From the NCBI RefSeq assembly GCF_029893085.1, contig NZ_JARXWI010000012.1:19331-83330 (forward strand): a stretch of 64,000 bases of DNA, in the 5' to 3' direction. A program made the translations under genes and the position numbers. Source of the DNA: Parabacteroides sp. PFB2-10 (lineage in GTDB: Bacteria > Bacteroidota > Bacteroidia > Bacteroidales > Tannerellaceae). Numbering within the stretch: the stretch's first letter is position 1; each line of letters begins with the position of its first letter. Under the pieces are notes generated by a model, which worked only from the letters and a program-made list of their open reading frames with translations, searched no databases and was not told where the DNA came from. This document shows, one piece after another, positions 18,576 to 27,400 of the stretch.

Positions 18576-19592
18576 ATGAAAACAAGTAAGGTACTCAGCG
18601 TAATACCGGTTGCTGCTGTTGTGTTGTTAATGTCATGCTCCGGAAACAAAGTGCAGGAGCAAACAGTGGAGGAAAAAGTGAAAGTGAAATTGGAAACAGT
18701 TCACATGCAGGAGGTTGATCAAATTGCAGAATTTACGGCCAGTGTGGAAGCTAATATTTCTAATATGATTGCCCCGCAGGCACCTGCGCGTATTGGTAAA
18801 CTGCACGTAGAGGTTGGCGACCGCGTGAGAGCCGGACAGTTATTGGCCACCATGGATGAGACGCAATTGCGTCAAACCCAGATCCAGTTGGAAAACCTGG
18901 AAACGGAATTCAAACGTATAGATGAATTATACAAAGTAGGCGGTGTATCACAGTCTGCCTGGGAAGGCCAGAAAATGGCGCTGGATCTGCAAAAGACAGC
19001 TCTCAAAAACCTGGAAGAAAACAATAAATTAGTCAGTCCTATCTCCGGGATTGTTACAGCCCGTAACTACGACAACGGGGATATGTATAGCGGAGCGCAG
19101 CCTGTTTACACCGTTGAACAGATCAACCCGGTAAAACTGATTGTCAATGTATCCGAAAGCTACTTCACCCTGGTAAGTAAAGGGAAAGAGGTAGACGTAC
19201 GTCTTGATGTATATGGAGATGAAGTGTTCAAGGGGCAGGTAAACCTTGTTTATCCGACCATCGACCCATTGACCCGCACCTTCCAGGTGGAAATCAAACT
19301 AAACAACAACGATCAACGTGTACGTCCGGGCATGTTCGCACGGGTAGTTATGCATTTCGGAGCGAAAGAACATGTTGTTATCCCTGACCAGGCTGTAGTT
19401 AAACAAGCAGGATCAGGCGACCGTTACGTTTATATTTACAAGAACGGAAAGGTATCCTATGACAAAATTGAGTTAGGTCGTCGTATGGATAACCGCTATG
19501 AGGTGATCTCGGGTGTGAAAGATGGTGACCAGGTAGTTACTACCGGTCAGAACCGCTTGACAAACGGAATGGAAGTTGATATTGTAAAATAA
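18576..19592 (+). CDS. RND efflux periplasmic adaptor (membrane fusion protein) lipoprotein
   Basis: The 338-residue HlyD/AcrA-type adaptor has lipobox VLLMSC (Cys near residue 21). Residues about 60-95 (APARIGKLHVEVGDRVRAGQ) and 145-165 (VSPISGIVTARNYDNGDMYS) are the two halves of the lipoyl-like domain. A rather short helical hairpin lies between them. Then come the beta-barrel (GQVNLVYPTIDPLTRTFQVE) and membrane-proximal domains (GVKDGDQVVTTGQNRLTNGM). It bridges the inner-membrane pump and TolC. Spacing is 24 bp after tolC and 15 bp before the pump gene, consistent with one operon. Confidence 0.93.
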   Translation: MKTSKVLSVIPVAAVVLLMSCSGNKVQEQTVEEKVKVKLETVHMQEVDQIAEFTASVEANISNMIAPQAPARIGKLHVEVGDRVRAGQLLATMDETQLRQTQIQLENLETEFKRIDELYKVGGVSQSAWEGQKMALDLQKTALKNLEENNKLVSPISGIVTARNYDNGDMYSGAQPVYTVEQINPVKLIVNVSESYFTLVSKGKEVDVRLDVYGDEVFKGQVNLVYPTIDPLTRTFQVEIKLNNNDQRVRPGMFARVVMHFGAKEHVVIPDQAVVKQAGSGDRYVYIYKNGKVSYDKIELGRRMDNRYEVISGVKDGDQVVTTGQNRLTNGMEVDIVK

Positions 19593-19607
19593 GAAAAAAC
19601 ATAAGAT

Positions 19608-22600
19608 ATGAGTTTATATGGAAGCGCGGTAAAAAAGCCGGTTACCACTGCCCTTATATTTGTGGCAGTCGTGGTCTTGGGGCTTTTTTCCTTAAGCAAA
19701 TTATCTATTGACTTGCTGCCGGAAATCGAATCCAATGTTATATTGGTCATGACCGCTTATCCGGGAGCGAACGCGTCAGATATTGAGACAAATGTGACAA
19801 GACCTCTTGAGAACTCGCTGAATAGTGTCAGTGACCTGAAACACGTCACTTCTCAATCTTCTGAGAATATCTCAATTATTGTCTTGGAGTTTGAGTATGG
19901 AACAGATCTCGACGTAGCCACAAACGACGTCCGGGACAAACTCGACATGACGAAAGCGATGTTGCCCGATGACACTGAAAATCCGGTGATTTTCAAGTTC
20001 GGTACAGAGAATATCCCTATTTTGTTGCTGTCGGTAACAGCCGAAGAGAGCACCAATGCGCTTTATAAGATTCTGGACGACCGTGTAGCCAATCCGATTG
20101 CCCGTATCAGTGGTGTAGGTGCTGTGTCTATCTCGGGTACTCCCATCCGCGAAGTACAGGTTTATTGCGACCCGTACAAGCTGGAAGCGTACAATCAAAC
20201 CGTAGAGGGCATCTCTAATGTGATCGCGATGGAGAACCGAAATACCCCTTCGGGTTCAATCGATATCGGTTCGAGCACCTATTCCTTGCGCGTGCAGGGC
20301 GAGTTTACCAGTGCCGACCAACTATTGAACCTGGTAATCGGTTACTTCAACGGCAAAACTGTTTACCTGCGTGACGTGGCTCGTGTAGAGGATACCGTAG
20401 GCGAACGTGCCCAAGAGGTATTCAACGACGGTACACGCGGAGGTATGATTGTTGTTCAGAAACAATCGGGAGCCAATGCGGTACAGATCTCCAAGAAGGT
20501 ACAAGAGTTGTTGCCTGAATTACAGGAAACATTGCCTTCCGACGTCAAGATAGGTGTGATTGTTGACACATCTACTAATATCTTGAATACAATCGACAGT
20601 TTGATTGAAACCATCACACTGACATTTATCATTGTGATGCTGGTGGTATTTATCTTCCTGGGAAGATGGAGAGCTACATTCATTATTATTATTACGATCC
20701 CGATCTCATTGATTGCCGCGTTCGCCTATCTGTTGGCTTCGGGCAATACACTCAATATCATCTCACTGAGTTCGCTCTCCATTGCGATTGGTATGGTGGT
20801 CGACGACGCGATTGTGGTATTGGAGAACGTAACGACACATATCGAGCGAGGCAGTAAACCCAAGCAGGCCGCAGTGCATGCGACCAATGAGGTGGCTATT
20901 TCTGTTATCGCCTCTACGCTGACCATGTTGGCTGTGTTCCTGCCGTTGACTATGGTAACCGGTTTGGCCGGTATCTTGTTCAAACAGCTGGGATGGATTG
21001 TTAGTATCATTATGATCGTTTCTACATTGGCCGCGTTGACGCTGACTCCGATGTTATGTTCTCAGTTGCTTCGTCTGGATCCGAAGAAAGGGAAATTGTA
21101 TGTACTTTTCTTCACGCCTATCGAGAAGGCTTTAGGCGCATTGGATACAGGTTATGCACGCTTCCTGAACTGGTCAGTTCGTCACCGGAAAACAGTTATC
21201 ACCGCTGCCTTCCTGATTTTTGCCGGAACCATGTTTCTGATTCCTACTGTCAAAACAGAATTCTTCCCGTCGCAGGATAATTCCCGTATTGGTATCACAG
21301 TAGAATTGCCAATGGCAACCCGCCAGGAAATCACCAGAGAACTTGCCATAGAATTAGACAACCTGTTCCGGGAAAAATATCCAGAAATCAAAACGTCCAA
21401 CTTCAGTGAAGGAATGGCAGATTCAGACAATACATTTGCACTCATTCAAGGTGGCGGAACAAACGAAATCAGCTTTAACATCAGCTTATACAGTGTAGGG
21501 GAACGTCCTCTATACGAAGGACGCGAAAGAGGTTTGATTGAGATTTGTGAATTGATGCGTAAAGATCTGGCGAATTATACCGAGATACAAAAATATGTTG
21601 TAAGCGCCGGAGGTGGAGCCGGAGGTATGGGAGGTGAAACTTCCGTTGATGTCGAAATTTTCGGATATGACTTTGCTGAGACCGACGCTATTGCTCACGA
21701 AATAACCGAACGTCTGCGTAAAAGCAAAGACATTTCGCAGGTAAACGTAAGCCGCGAACAATACATACCGGAATACCAGGTTGATTTCGATCGTGAAAAA
21801 TTAGCGTTACATGGGCTTAATGTAACAACGGCATCCATGTTCCTCCGTAACCGCATCAACGGTTCGACCGCGTCCCAATATCGCGAAGACGGCGACGAGT
21901 ATGATATCCGTGTGCGCTATGCTCCGGAGTTCCGTCAATCGCTTGAGGATATTGAAAATATCATGATCTATAATAATGCCGGACAGGGTGTCCGCATCCG
22001 TGACGTGGGTCAGGTAGTGGAACGTATGAACCCGCCGACGATCGAACGTAAAGACCGTCAGCGTGTGATCACCGTATCAGCCATCGCTTCTCCGGGAGCT
22101 GCTTTGAGTGATATTGTAGCGACAGCCAACCAGGAACTGCGCAATATGGAAATTCCTCCGGAAATTTCCTGGAACATCGGTGGTACTTACGAAGACCAGC
22201 AGGAAACATTTGCCGACCTGGGTGTACTGGCACTGCTCATCTTGTTGCTCGTATTTATTGTGATGGCTGCTCAGTTCGAATCGTTAGTCGACCCGTTCGT
22301 GATCATGTTCTCCATTCCGTTTGCTGTGGTAGGGGTGATCTGGGGATTGGTCGTTACACAGACCGCATTAGGTATCATGGCATTGATCGGTATGATTATG
22401 TTGCTGGGTATTGTAGTGAAAAACGGTATCGTATTGATTGACTACACCATTCTCTGTCGCGAACGTGGTATGGGTATCATTGCGGCTTGTGTGGCTGCGG
22501 GGAAATCCCGTCTTCGTCCGGTGTTGATGACAACGCTGACAACCGTATTGGGTATGATCCCGATGGCAGTCGGAACAGGGGAAGGGGCTGAAATGTGGCG

Positions 22601-22751
22601 CTCTATGGGTATGACAGTAGCCTGGGGGCTTTCCGTATCAACCCTGATTACCTTGGTGATCGTACCGGTTGTATATGCCGTATTCGCAGGTAACGGTGTA
22701 AAGAGAAGACGTCGTAAATTCAGACGCTTACTTCACCTTGAGAACAAATAA
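19608..22751 (+). CDS. RND-family efflux pump, inner-membrane permease (AcrB/MdtB-like)
   Basis: The 1047-residue pump has full family length. Two homologous halves each have one TM helix, a large periplasmic porter domain, then five or six TM helices. Adjacent aspartates in TM4 (GMVVDDAIVVLENV, about residues 394-407) are the proton-relay signature of the HAE1 class. The N-terminus (SAVKKPVTTALIFVAVVVLG) and the second-half motifs are typical. It exports hydrophobic or amphiphilic compounds with the adjacent adaptor and TolC. Substrates cannot be predicted. A terminal Arg-rich tail (KRRRRKFRRLLHLENK) faces the cytoplasm. Confidence 0.96.
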   Translation: MSLYGSAVKKPVTTALIFVAVVVLGLFSLSKLSIDLLPEIESNVILVMTAYPGANASDIETNVTRPLENSLNSVSDLKHVTSQSSENISIIVLEFEYGTDLDVATNDVRDKLDMTKAMLPDDTENPVIFKFGTENIPILLLSVTAEESTNALYKILDDRVANPIARISGVGAVSISGTPIREVQVYCDPYKLEAYNQTVEGISNVIAMENRNTPSGSIDIGSSTYSLRVQGEFTSADQLLNLVIGYFNGKTVYLRDVARVEDTVGERAQEVFNDGTRGGMIVVQKQSGANAVQISKKVQELLPELQETLPSDVKIGVIVDTSTNILNTIDSLIETITLTFIIVMLVVFIFLGRWRATFIIIITIPISLIAAFAYLLASGNTLNIISLSSLSIAIGMVVDDAIVVLENVTTHIERGSKPKQAAVHATNEVAISVIASTLTMLAVFLPLTMVTGLAGILFKQLGWIVSIIMIVSTLAALTLTPMLCSQLLRLDPKKGKLYVLFFTPIEKALGALDTGYARFLNWSVRHRKTVITAAFLIFAGTMFLIPTVKTEFFPSQDNSRIGITVELPMATRQEITRELAIELDNLFREKYPEIKTSNFSEGMADSDNTFALIQGGGTNEISFNISLYSVGERPLYEGRERGLIEICELMRKDLANYTEIQKYVVSAGGGAGGMGGETSVDVEIFGYDFAETDAIAHEITERLRKSKDISQVNVSREQYIPEYQVDFDREKLALHGLNVTTASMFLRNRINGSTASQYREDGDEYDIRVRYAPEFRQSLEDIENIMIYNNAGQGVRIRDVGQVVERMNPPTIERKDRQRVITVSAIASPGAALSDIVATANQELRNMEIPPEISWNIGGTYEDQQETFADLGVLALLILLLVFIVMAAQFESLVDPFVIMFSIPFAVVGVIWGLVVTQTALGIMALIGMIMLLGIVVKNGIVLIDYTILCRERGMGIIAACVAAGKSRLRPVLMTTLTTVLGMIPMAVGTGEGAEMWRSMGMTVAWGLSVSTLITLVIVPVVYAVFAGNGVKRRRRKFRRLLHLENK

Positions 22752-22752
22752 G

Positions 22753-22855
22753 GAATTATGAATTATGAATTATGAATTATGAGGATAACTCAATATTCTC
22801 ATAGTTCATGATTCATACTCCATTCATAATTCATAATTCACAATTCATAATTATT
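22753..22855. repeat. AT-rich inverted-repeat element, copy 1
   Basis: Iterated GAATTAT units at 22753-22783 face iterated TTCATAATTC units at 22821-22855, so the region can fold into a long AT-rich hairpin. A second element of the same design occurs at 60606-60727. It lies between the RND pump gene and the PG0541-like gene, inside what otherwise looks like one operon. Confidence 0.75.
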
Positions 22856-22861
22856 ACAGAT

Positions 22862-23155
22862 ATGAAAGCAGTTATGATAACATTCAACCAGGCGTATTAT
22901 GAAACGATCCTGGGGATTATGGACAGAAACAATATAAAAGGATTCACCTACTGGGAAAACGTGCAGGGACGTGGCAGTCATACTGGTGAGCCTCATTACG
23001 GCAGCCATGCGTGGCCAACCATGAATTCGGCGATCTACACGGTCATAGAAGATCAGAAAGTTCCCCGTTTTCTGGAGTTGCTCCAGAAATTAGATAAGCA
23101 AACCGAAGCGTTGGGATTGCGTGCATTTGTTACGAATGTGGAACAAACGATATAA
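22862..23155 (+). CDS. PG0541-family transporter-associated small protein (P-II-like fold)
   Basis: The start is set at the ATG giving MKAVMITFNQAYYETILGIM (97 residues); an upstream in-frame ATG lies in the repeat element. It resembles the PG0541 family of Bacteroidales, small proteins found next to RND pumps, with a predicted nitrogen-regulator P-II-like ferredoxin fold. The segment YWENVQGRGSHTGEPHYGSH recalls the T-loop region of P-II-like proteins. It has no signal peptide, so it is cytosolic. A role in modulating the pump is inferred from neighbourhood; no ligand is known. Its stop is 4 bp before the next start. Confidence 0.75.
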   Translation: MKAVMITFNQAYYETILGIMDRNNIKGFTYWENVQGRGSHTGEPHYGSHAWPTMNSAIYTVIEDQKVPRFLELLQKLDKQTEALGLRAFVTNVEQTI

Positions 23156-23159
23156 AGTT

Positions 23160-23711
23160 ATGATTCCAAACGTAATCACATTCACCTTAGCTAAGAAAGA
23201 GAAAACAGGACTCATGCTGTTGATGTTGATATCTGCACTTATTGGCGTTGGTGGTATCTACTTAGCCGGGAAGTTGGCATTCGGCGGCGGACGGTTCCTG
23301 GTTCTTACCTTGGGCGTATTTTCCGTACTGGTTATGCTGTTCTGCATCGTTGCTTTGGTACAGCTTCATAAGGAAGACGGCGTAGGGATCTATATCTCAG
23401 ACGAAGGGATATACGATGTTTCTACCGGGAATTCTTATGGAACGGTCTTATGGAGTGATGTGGAGAATATTGTTATACTGGATGATATCAGTGACCTGAA
23501 ACGGAAATACATTGTTGTCAGAGTCAAAAACCCAACAGACTATATTCAACGGGAAATGATCAAAAGCAAAAAGCGCACACTGGAACTCAAGTTACAGTTT
23601 TATGGTTCGCCTATTTGTTTTTCCAACCGGGCTTTGAATTGTACTTTTCAATCTTTGCAAGAGGCTGTGTTCTTAAAGTACAATGAATATAAAAAAAGGA
23701 CAGAGGCTTAA
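23160..23711 (+). CDS. STM3941-like small membrane protein of unknown function
   Basis: The start is set at MIPNVITFTLAKKEKTGLML (183 residues), 4 bp after the PG0541-like stop, implying translational coupling. Two hydrophobic helices lie at about residues 16-35 (GLMLLMLISALIGVGGIYLA) and 43-65. A cytoplasmic beta-rich domain follows (VGIYISDEGIYDVSTGNSYG, VLWSDVENIVILDD). This layout matches the STM3941 family, PH-like domains after a TM hairpin, whose function is unknown. It is the last gene of the efflux operon; rplY has its own promoter downstream. Confidence 0.65.
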   Translation: MIPNVITFTLAKKEKTGLMLLMLISALIGVGGIYLAGKLAFGGGRFLVLTLGVFSVLVMLFCIVALVQLHKEDGVGIYISDEGIYDVSTGNSYGTVLWSDVENIVILDDISDLKRKYIVVRVKNPTDYIQREMIKSKKRTLELKLQFYGSPICFSNRALNCTFQSLQEAVFLKYNEYKKRTEA

Positions 23712-23755
23712 AGTTAAAAACTTACAGCCCGTCTTCTTTCTATCAATTTTATTAC

Positions 23756-23763
23756 TATCTTTG
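23756..23763 (+). promoter_or_regulatory. rplY promoter -7 box and leader
   Basis: TATCTTTG matches TAnnTTTG. Transcription would begin near 23770 and leave a leader of about 70 nt before the rplY ATG. I saw no recognised riboswitch or ribosomal-protein leader fold in it. Confidence 0.6.
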
Positions 23764-23841
23764 CACCGCTTTTTAGCCCCGCCTGGTGTGATGGGAAATT
23801 AGGAAGCACTAATTTTGAGTAACACAAAAAAGATTTTTAAA

Positions 23842-24441
23842 ATGAAAACATTTGCATTAGAAGCAAAATCAAGAACGATCGCTGCATGTTCAGCCGATCA
23901 GAAAAGAGGATTGAAAAATCTTCGTAAAAACAAGGAAGTTCCTGCCGTGTTGTACGGAGGAAATGAAGTAGTACATTTGAGCATAACCCAGGATGCCCTG
24001 CGCAATCTGGTATATACGCCGAAAGTGTATCTGGTGGAGCTATCCGTTGATGGCAACAAAAAGATGGCTATCGTGAAAGATATGCAATTCCAGCCTGTAA
24101 CCGATGAGTTATTGCACATTGACTTCCTGGAAATTGCTAAAGACAAACCAGTAATCATCGAAGTACCGGTTGCGTTAGAAGGATATGCCGAAGGGGTGAA
24201 AGCCGGGGGTAAACTGACATTGCGTATGCGTAAGCTGAAAGTGAAAGCGCTGTATGAAAACTTGCCTGAAAAACTGGTTATCAACGTAGACAAACTGGGA
24301 TTGGGTAAATCTATGCAGATCGGCGAACTTCAATTCGAAGGATTGGAACTGATGAACGCAAAGAACGCCGTTGTTTGTACCGTACAGTTGACTCGTGCCG
24401 CTCGTGGTGCTGCTGCTGCCGCTGCGACAGCCAAGAAATAA
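23842..24441 (+). CDS. rplY: 50S ribosomal protein L25/general stress protein Ctc
   Basis: The start is placed at MKTFALEAKSRTIAACSADQ (199 residues). The in-frame ATG at 23815 would add nine residues not expected for the family. It is the long, CTC-type L25: an N-terminal 5S-rRNA-binding beta-barrel (residues 1-95) plus a C-terminal TL5-type beta domain (about 100-185, FLEIAKDKPVIIEVPVALEG). It ends in an Ala-rich tail (RGAAAAAATAKK). It binds 5S rRNA in the large subunit. A long hairpin at 24462-24494 separates it from pth, a very common neighbour of L25 genes. Confidence 0.95.
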   Translation: MKTFALEAKSRTIAACSADQKRGLKNLRKNKEVPAVLYGGNEVVHLSITQDALRNLVYTPKVYLVELSVDGNKKMAIVKDMQFQPVTDELLHIDFLEIAKDKPVIIEVPVALEGYAEGVKAGGKLTLRMRKLKVKALYENLPEKLVINVDKLGLGKSMQIGELQFEGLELMNAKNAVVCTVQLTRAARGAAAAAATAKK

Positions 24442-24461
24442 GAATTATTTTTCTTACCATA

Positions 24462-24494
24462 AAGAGACACGAAGGCCTATTCTTCGTGTCTCTT
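24462..24494 (+). terminator. Hairpin between rplY and pth
   Basis: A perfect 13-bp stem (24462-24474 with 24482-24494) and a 7-nt loop are followed by GTTGT, not a strong T-run. It may attenuate rather than fully stop transcription into pth. Confidence 0.6.
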
Positions 24495-24509
24495 GTTGTA
24501 TAAAACAAG

Positions 24510-25076
24510 ATGAAATATCTGATTGTCGGATTAGGGAATATCGGTTCGGAGTATTGGGGAACGCGCCACAATATCGGATTCCGTGTAGTGAATCGCCTGG
24601 CTGAAGTGGGAAACACACCCTTCACGGAGCAGCGTTATGGCGCCGTAGCACGCTTACGAGTGAAAAACAAAGAGCTTGTCCTGCTCAAACCGAACACATT
24701 CATGAATCTTAGCGGCAATGCCGTTCGCTATTGGTTGCAAAAGGAAAACATACCAGTAGAGAATCTATTGGTTATTGTCGATGATATCGCTTTGCCTTTT
24801 GGTATCCTTCGCCTGAAACCCAAAGGAAGTGACGCCGGGCACAACGGCTTGAAGAATATCCAACAAATACTGGGAACGCAAGAATATTGCCGACTTCGCT
24901 TTGGCATAGGCGATCAATTCCCCCGGGGCGGCCAGGTCGATTATGTGCTTGGGCTGTTCGATCCGGAAGAACTGGAGGTGATGCCGCAAAAACTGGAACG
25001 TGCCGCGGAAATCATCAAGAGTTTCTGCCTGGCTGGGATACAGATCACCATGAATCAATTCAATAACAAAGACTAA
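24510..25076 (+). CDS. pth: Peptidyl-tRNA hydrolase
   Basis: The cytosolic enzyme recycles peptidyl-tRNA dropped from ribosomes. The 188-residue length is normal. The N-terminus [20 protein letters not shown] carries the catalytic His within the TRHNIGF block (residues 19-25). [17 protein letters not shown] and [11 protein letters not shown] contain the conserved Asn and Asp. [12 protein letters not shown] holds the second conserved His/Asn region. It follows rplY after a hairpin and precedes the S4-domain gene by 38 bp, the usual translation-related cluster. Confidence 0.97.
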   Translation: MKYLIVGLGNIGSEYWGTRHNIGFRVVNRLAEVGNTPFTEQRYGAVARLRVKNKELVLLKPNTFMNLSGNAVRYWLQKENIPVENLLVIVDDIALPFGILRLKPKGSDAGHNGLKNIQQILGTQEYCRLRFGIGDQFPRGGQVDYVLGLFDPEELEVMPQKLERAAEIIKSFCLAGIQITMNQFNNKD

Positions 25077-25114
25077 GATCAGCGTTCGGACTCTCAGACA
25101 AAACAAAACAAAAA

Positions 25115-25540
25115 ATGGAAGAAGTTCGTATAGATAAATGGATGTGGGCTACCCGCATATTTAAAAGTCGCAGCATAGCTGTCGACGCCTGCAAAAAGAA
25201 CCGTATCATGGTGAATAACGTGCAGGCCAAAGCGTCACGTACTATTAAAGTAGGCGATGTCATACAGGTGCGCAAACCGCCCATCACCTACTCGTTTAAA
25301 GTATTGGCTCTGACCGAACGCCGCATGGGTGCTAAACTGGTTCCGGAATACCTGGAGAATGTAACAACGCCCGATCAGTATGAAATCCTGGAGATGAACC
25401 GTATTTCCGGCTTTGTCAACCGTTCTAAAGGCATGGGACGCCCGACAAAAAAAGACCGTCGAGAGTTGGAACAATTTGCCGATCCCGACAGCATGGGTGA
25501 TGGTTTTGATTTTGAATTCGACTTTGACTCGGAAGATTAA
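25115..25540 (+). CDS. S4-domain RNA-binding protein (HslR-like)
   Basis: The 141-residue cytosolic protein has an N-terminal S4 RNA-binding domain (MEEVRIDKWMWATRIFKSRS to about residue 60, with KASRTIKVGDVIQVRKPP). This matches the Hsp15/HslR family, which rescues stalled 50S subunits carrying peptidyl-tRNA. The C-terminal region is basic, then ends in an acidic Asp/Glu/Phe tail (GFDFEFDFDSED). Location beside pth fits a role in ribosome rescue; that role is inferred from the family. A strong terminator follows at 25576. Confidence 0.88.
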   Translation: MEEVRIDKWMWATRIFKSRSIAVDACKKNRIMVNNVQAKASRTIKVGDVIQVRKPPITYSFKVLALTERRMGAKLVPEYLENVTTPDQYEILEMNRISGFVNRSKGMGRPTKKDRRELEQFADPDSMGDGFDFEFDFDSED

Positions 25541-25575
25541 GTCTTTTTTCCGCTTCATTTCTACCTTATTATAGG

Positions 25576-25608
25576 AAAGTCCGTACGCCTTATGTGTACG
25601 GACTTTTT
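25576..25608 (+). terminator. Terminator after the S4-domain gene
   Basis: A perfect 11-bp stem (25576-25586 with 25596-25606), a 9-nt loop and T's after the stem make this a standard intrinsic terminator ending the rplY-pth-S4 group. Confidence 0.85.
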
Positions 25609-25617
25609 GTTTATTTT

Positions 25618-25648
25618 ATTGTTTTCTTCAACAATATGGTTACTTTTG
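25618..25648 (+). promoter_or_regulatory. Promoter of the membrane protein/LacI operon
   Basis: ATTG (25618-25621) and TACTTTTG (25641-25648) are separated by 19 bp, a near-ideal Bacteroidetes promoter. The ATG is 38 bp downstream. Confidence 0.75.
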
Positions 25649-25686
25649 TGTCAAAGAAAAGTCATAATTCACAAATCACATAGCAT

Positions 25687-26334
25687 ATGAAACCAACATT
25701 TACTATTTCGGAAGTTTTCAGTACCTCCTGGAAATGCCTTAAACAAAACATTTGGATTTTAGTCGGATTATTAGTCGGTTATATGATTATTGCCGGTATT
25801 CTCAATATGTTTATGACACCGACAGAGCTGACTATTGGGACGGTTGTTGTGAGTCTGATCTCCATAATCCTGCAACTCATCTTCCAGTTGGGATACATTA
25901 AAAACCTGTTTCAGGCGCTGGATGGCATCGAGCCCCAGTTCTCCGCCTACGGCCAGCAGGCTTCCAAAATACTGAATGCGTTTGTTGCCTCCCTGATCGC
26001 AGGTGTAGCGATGCTTATCGGATTGGTATTGTTTATTATCCCCGGATTCTATATCGGAATACGACTTAGCTTCTTCAGTTGTTTCATCGTAGAAGAGAAC
26101 GCAGGTCCTATCGAAGCGCTTAAAAAGAGTTGGGAGCTGACCAAAGGACAGGTATTGCCTCTTTTCGTATTACTGCTTGTTATGATCGGCATCATATTGA
26201 TCGGAGTTATTTTGCTCGGTATCGGCGTGTTAGTGGCCGCGCCTCTGGTTGCCCTGATGAGTTGTTATGTTTTCAGAAAGCTGAACACCCCTGTTGCCGT
26301 TCTGGAAGAAGTAGTTGATGATGTGATTGAGTAA
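25687..26334 (+). CDS. Polytopic membrane protein of unknown function
   Basis: The 215-residue inner-membrane protein has about five hydrophobic segments (NIWILVGLLVGYMIIAGILN, TVVVSLISIILQLIFQLGYI, FVASLIAGVAMLIGLVLFII, VLPLFVLLLVMIGIILIGVI and a following segment). The amphipathic stretch GFYIGIRLSFFSCFIVEENA followed by GPIEALKKSWELTKGQ resembles the glycerophosphoryl diester phosphodiesterase membrane-domain/YciC-like superfamily, which lacks a catalytic site. No enzymatic motif is seen. The LacI-type regulator begins 2 bp after its stop, so the two are coupled. What the pair does is not evident. Confidence 0.75.
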   Translation: MKPTFTISEVFSTSWKCLKQNIWILVGLLVGYMIIAGILNMFMTPTELTIGTVVVSLISIILQLIFQLGYIKNLFQALDGIEPQFSAYGQQASKILNAFVASLIAGVAMLIGLVLFIIPGFYIGIRLSFFSCFIVEENAGPIEALKKSWELTKGQVLPLFVLLLVMIGIILIGVILLGIGVLVAAPLVALMSCYVFRKLNTPVAVLEEVVDDVIE

Positions 26335-26336
26335 CC

Positions 26337-27398
26337 ATGGGTAAAACCTATCGTATAAAAGATATTGCGGCACTGTCCGGTGTCTCGACCGGCACAGTTG
26401 ACCGTATCCTTCACAACCGGGGCAAAGTATCAGAAGAGGCCCGCCAAAAAGTAGAAGCAGTTTTAAAAGAGATCGACTATCATCCTAACCTGATAGCCCG
26501 TTCGCTGGCTTTAAAGAAGCAGTATCACCTGTTTACCCTGATCCCTTCGTATCAACCCGGAGAGTATTGGGAGTTATTTATGCAGGGTGTCGACAAAGCC
26601 GAGCAGGAGCTGTTCAGCTACAACATCAATGTCACCTCTTTGTATTTCAACCAATTTGACAAAAGCAACTTCGACAAGCTCACAGACGAGTTATTGGCTG
26701 CCGATTGCCAAGGAGTTGTCATCGCTACCCTGTTCAAGCAGGGCGTCCTGGAGCTCATCGCATCGCTGGATGAAAAAAACATACCTTACGTGTTGGTCGA
26801 TGCCTATATAGAGAACACCCGCAGCATAGCCTATTACGGAACCAACTCATACGATTCGGGGTATATTGCCGGCCGCCTGTTGTTAGAACAGATAACCGAT
26901 GGCGAAGACATAGCTACTTTCCGGTTTATCCGCAAAGGAGAAGCCAATGCGACTCAGGTACAAATACGGGAAACGGGATTCCGCGCCTATCTCTCTGAGC
27001 ATAATTACTCCGGGAAAATACATTCTGTGCAGCTTCATGCCGACAATCAGGAGGAAAACTTTCGGGTATTGGATGCATTTTTCGAAGCCAATCCGGATCT
27101 GCATTCCGGCATCATTTTCAGCTCCCGAGCCTATATACTGGGAGAATATTTCAATAAACGGAAATCGAACTCCCTTTTCAAGCTGATCGGCTACGACGTG
27201 ATTGAAAAGAATGTTACCTATCTGGAGAATGGTCTGATCACCCATTTGATCGCCCAGCGCCCCGAAGTGCAGGGATTTAACAGCTTAAAAGCGCTATTCC
27301 GCCACCTGGTATTGCAGGAACAGGTGCCTCCAATCAATTATATGCCGATCGATGTCCTGATAAAAGAGAATATCAAATACTACAACAATTACATCTAA
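26337..27398 (+). CDS. LacI-family transcriptional regulator
   Basis: In this 353-residue protein, residues 1-55 form a LacI helix-turn-helix and hinge (YRIKDIAALSGVSTGTVDRI, with PNLIARSLALKK following). Residues 65-350 form a periplasmic-binding-protein-like sensor domain (FTLIPSYQPGEYWELFMQGV, GVVIATLFKQGVLELIASL, YGTNSYDSGYIAGRLLLEQI). This substrate-domain type often senses sugars, but none can be named. It is co-transcribed with the upstream membrane protein (2-bp gap) and converges on ugd with another 2-bp gap. It is more likely to control a distant carbohydrate locus than its immediate neighbours; that is inference. Confidence 0.9.
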   Translation: MGKTYRIKDIAALSGVSTGTVDRILHNRGKVSEEARQKVEAVLKEIDYHPNLIARSLALKKQYHLFTLIPSYQPGEYWELFMQGVDKAEQELFSYNINVTSLYFNQFDKSNFDKLTDELLAADCQGVVIATLFKQGVLELIASLDEKNIPYVLVDAYIENTRSIAYYGTNSYDSGYIAGRLLLEQITDGEDIATFRFIRKGEANATQVQIRETGFRAYLSEHNYSGKIHSVQLHADNQEENFRVLDAFFEANPDLHSGIIFSSRAYILGEYFNKRKSNSLFKLIGYDVIEKNVTYLENGLITHLIAQRPEVQGFNSLKALFRHLVLQEQVPPINYMPIDVLIKENIKYYNNYI

Positions 27399-27400
27399 AG

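Noticed and set aside
22753..22855. Repeat region considered as a CRISPR array
   Set aside because: Units are 7-12 bp, AT-rich and without spacers, and no cas gene is nearby.
23764..23841. rplY leader considered as a riboswitch or L25 autoregulatory RNA
   Set aside because: Only about 70 nt long, with no recognised conserved motif or strong structure.
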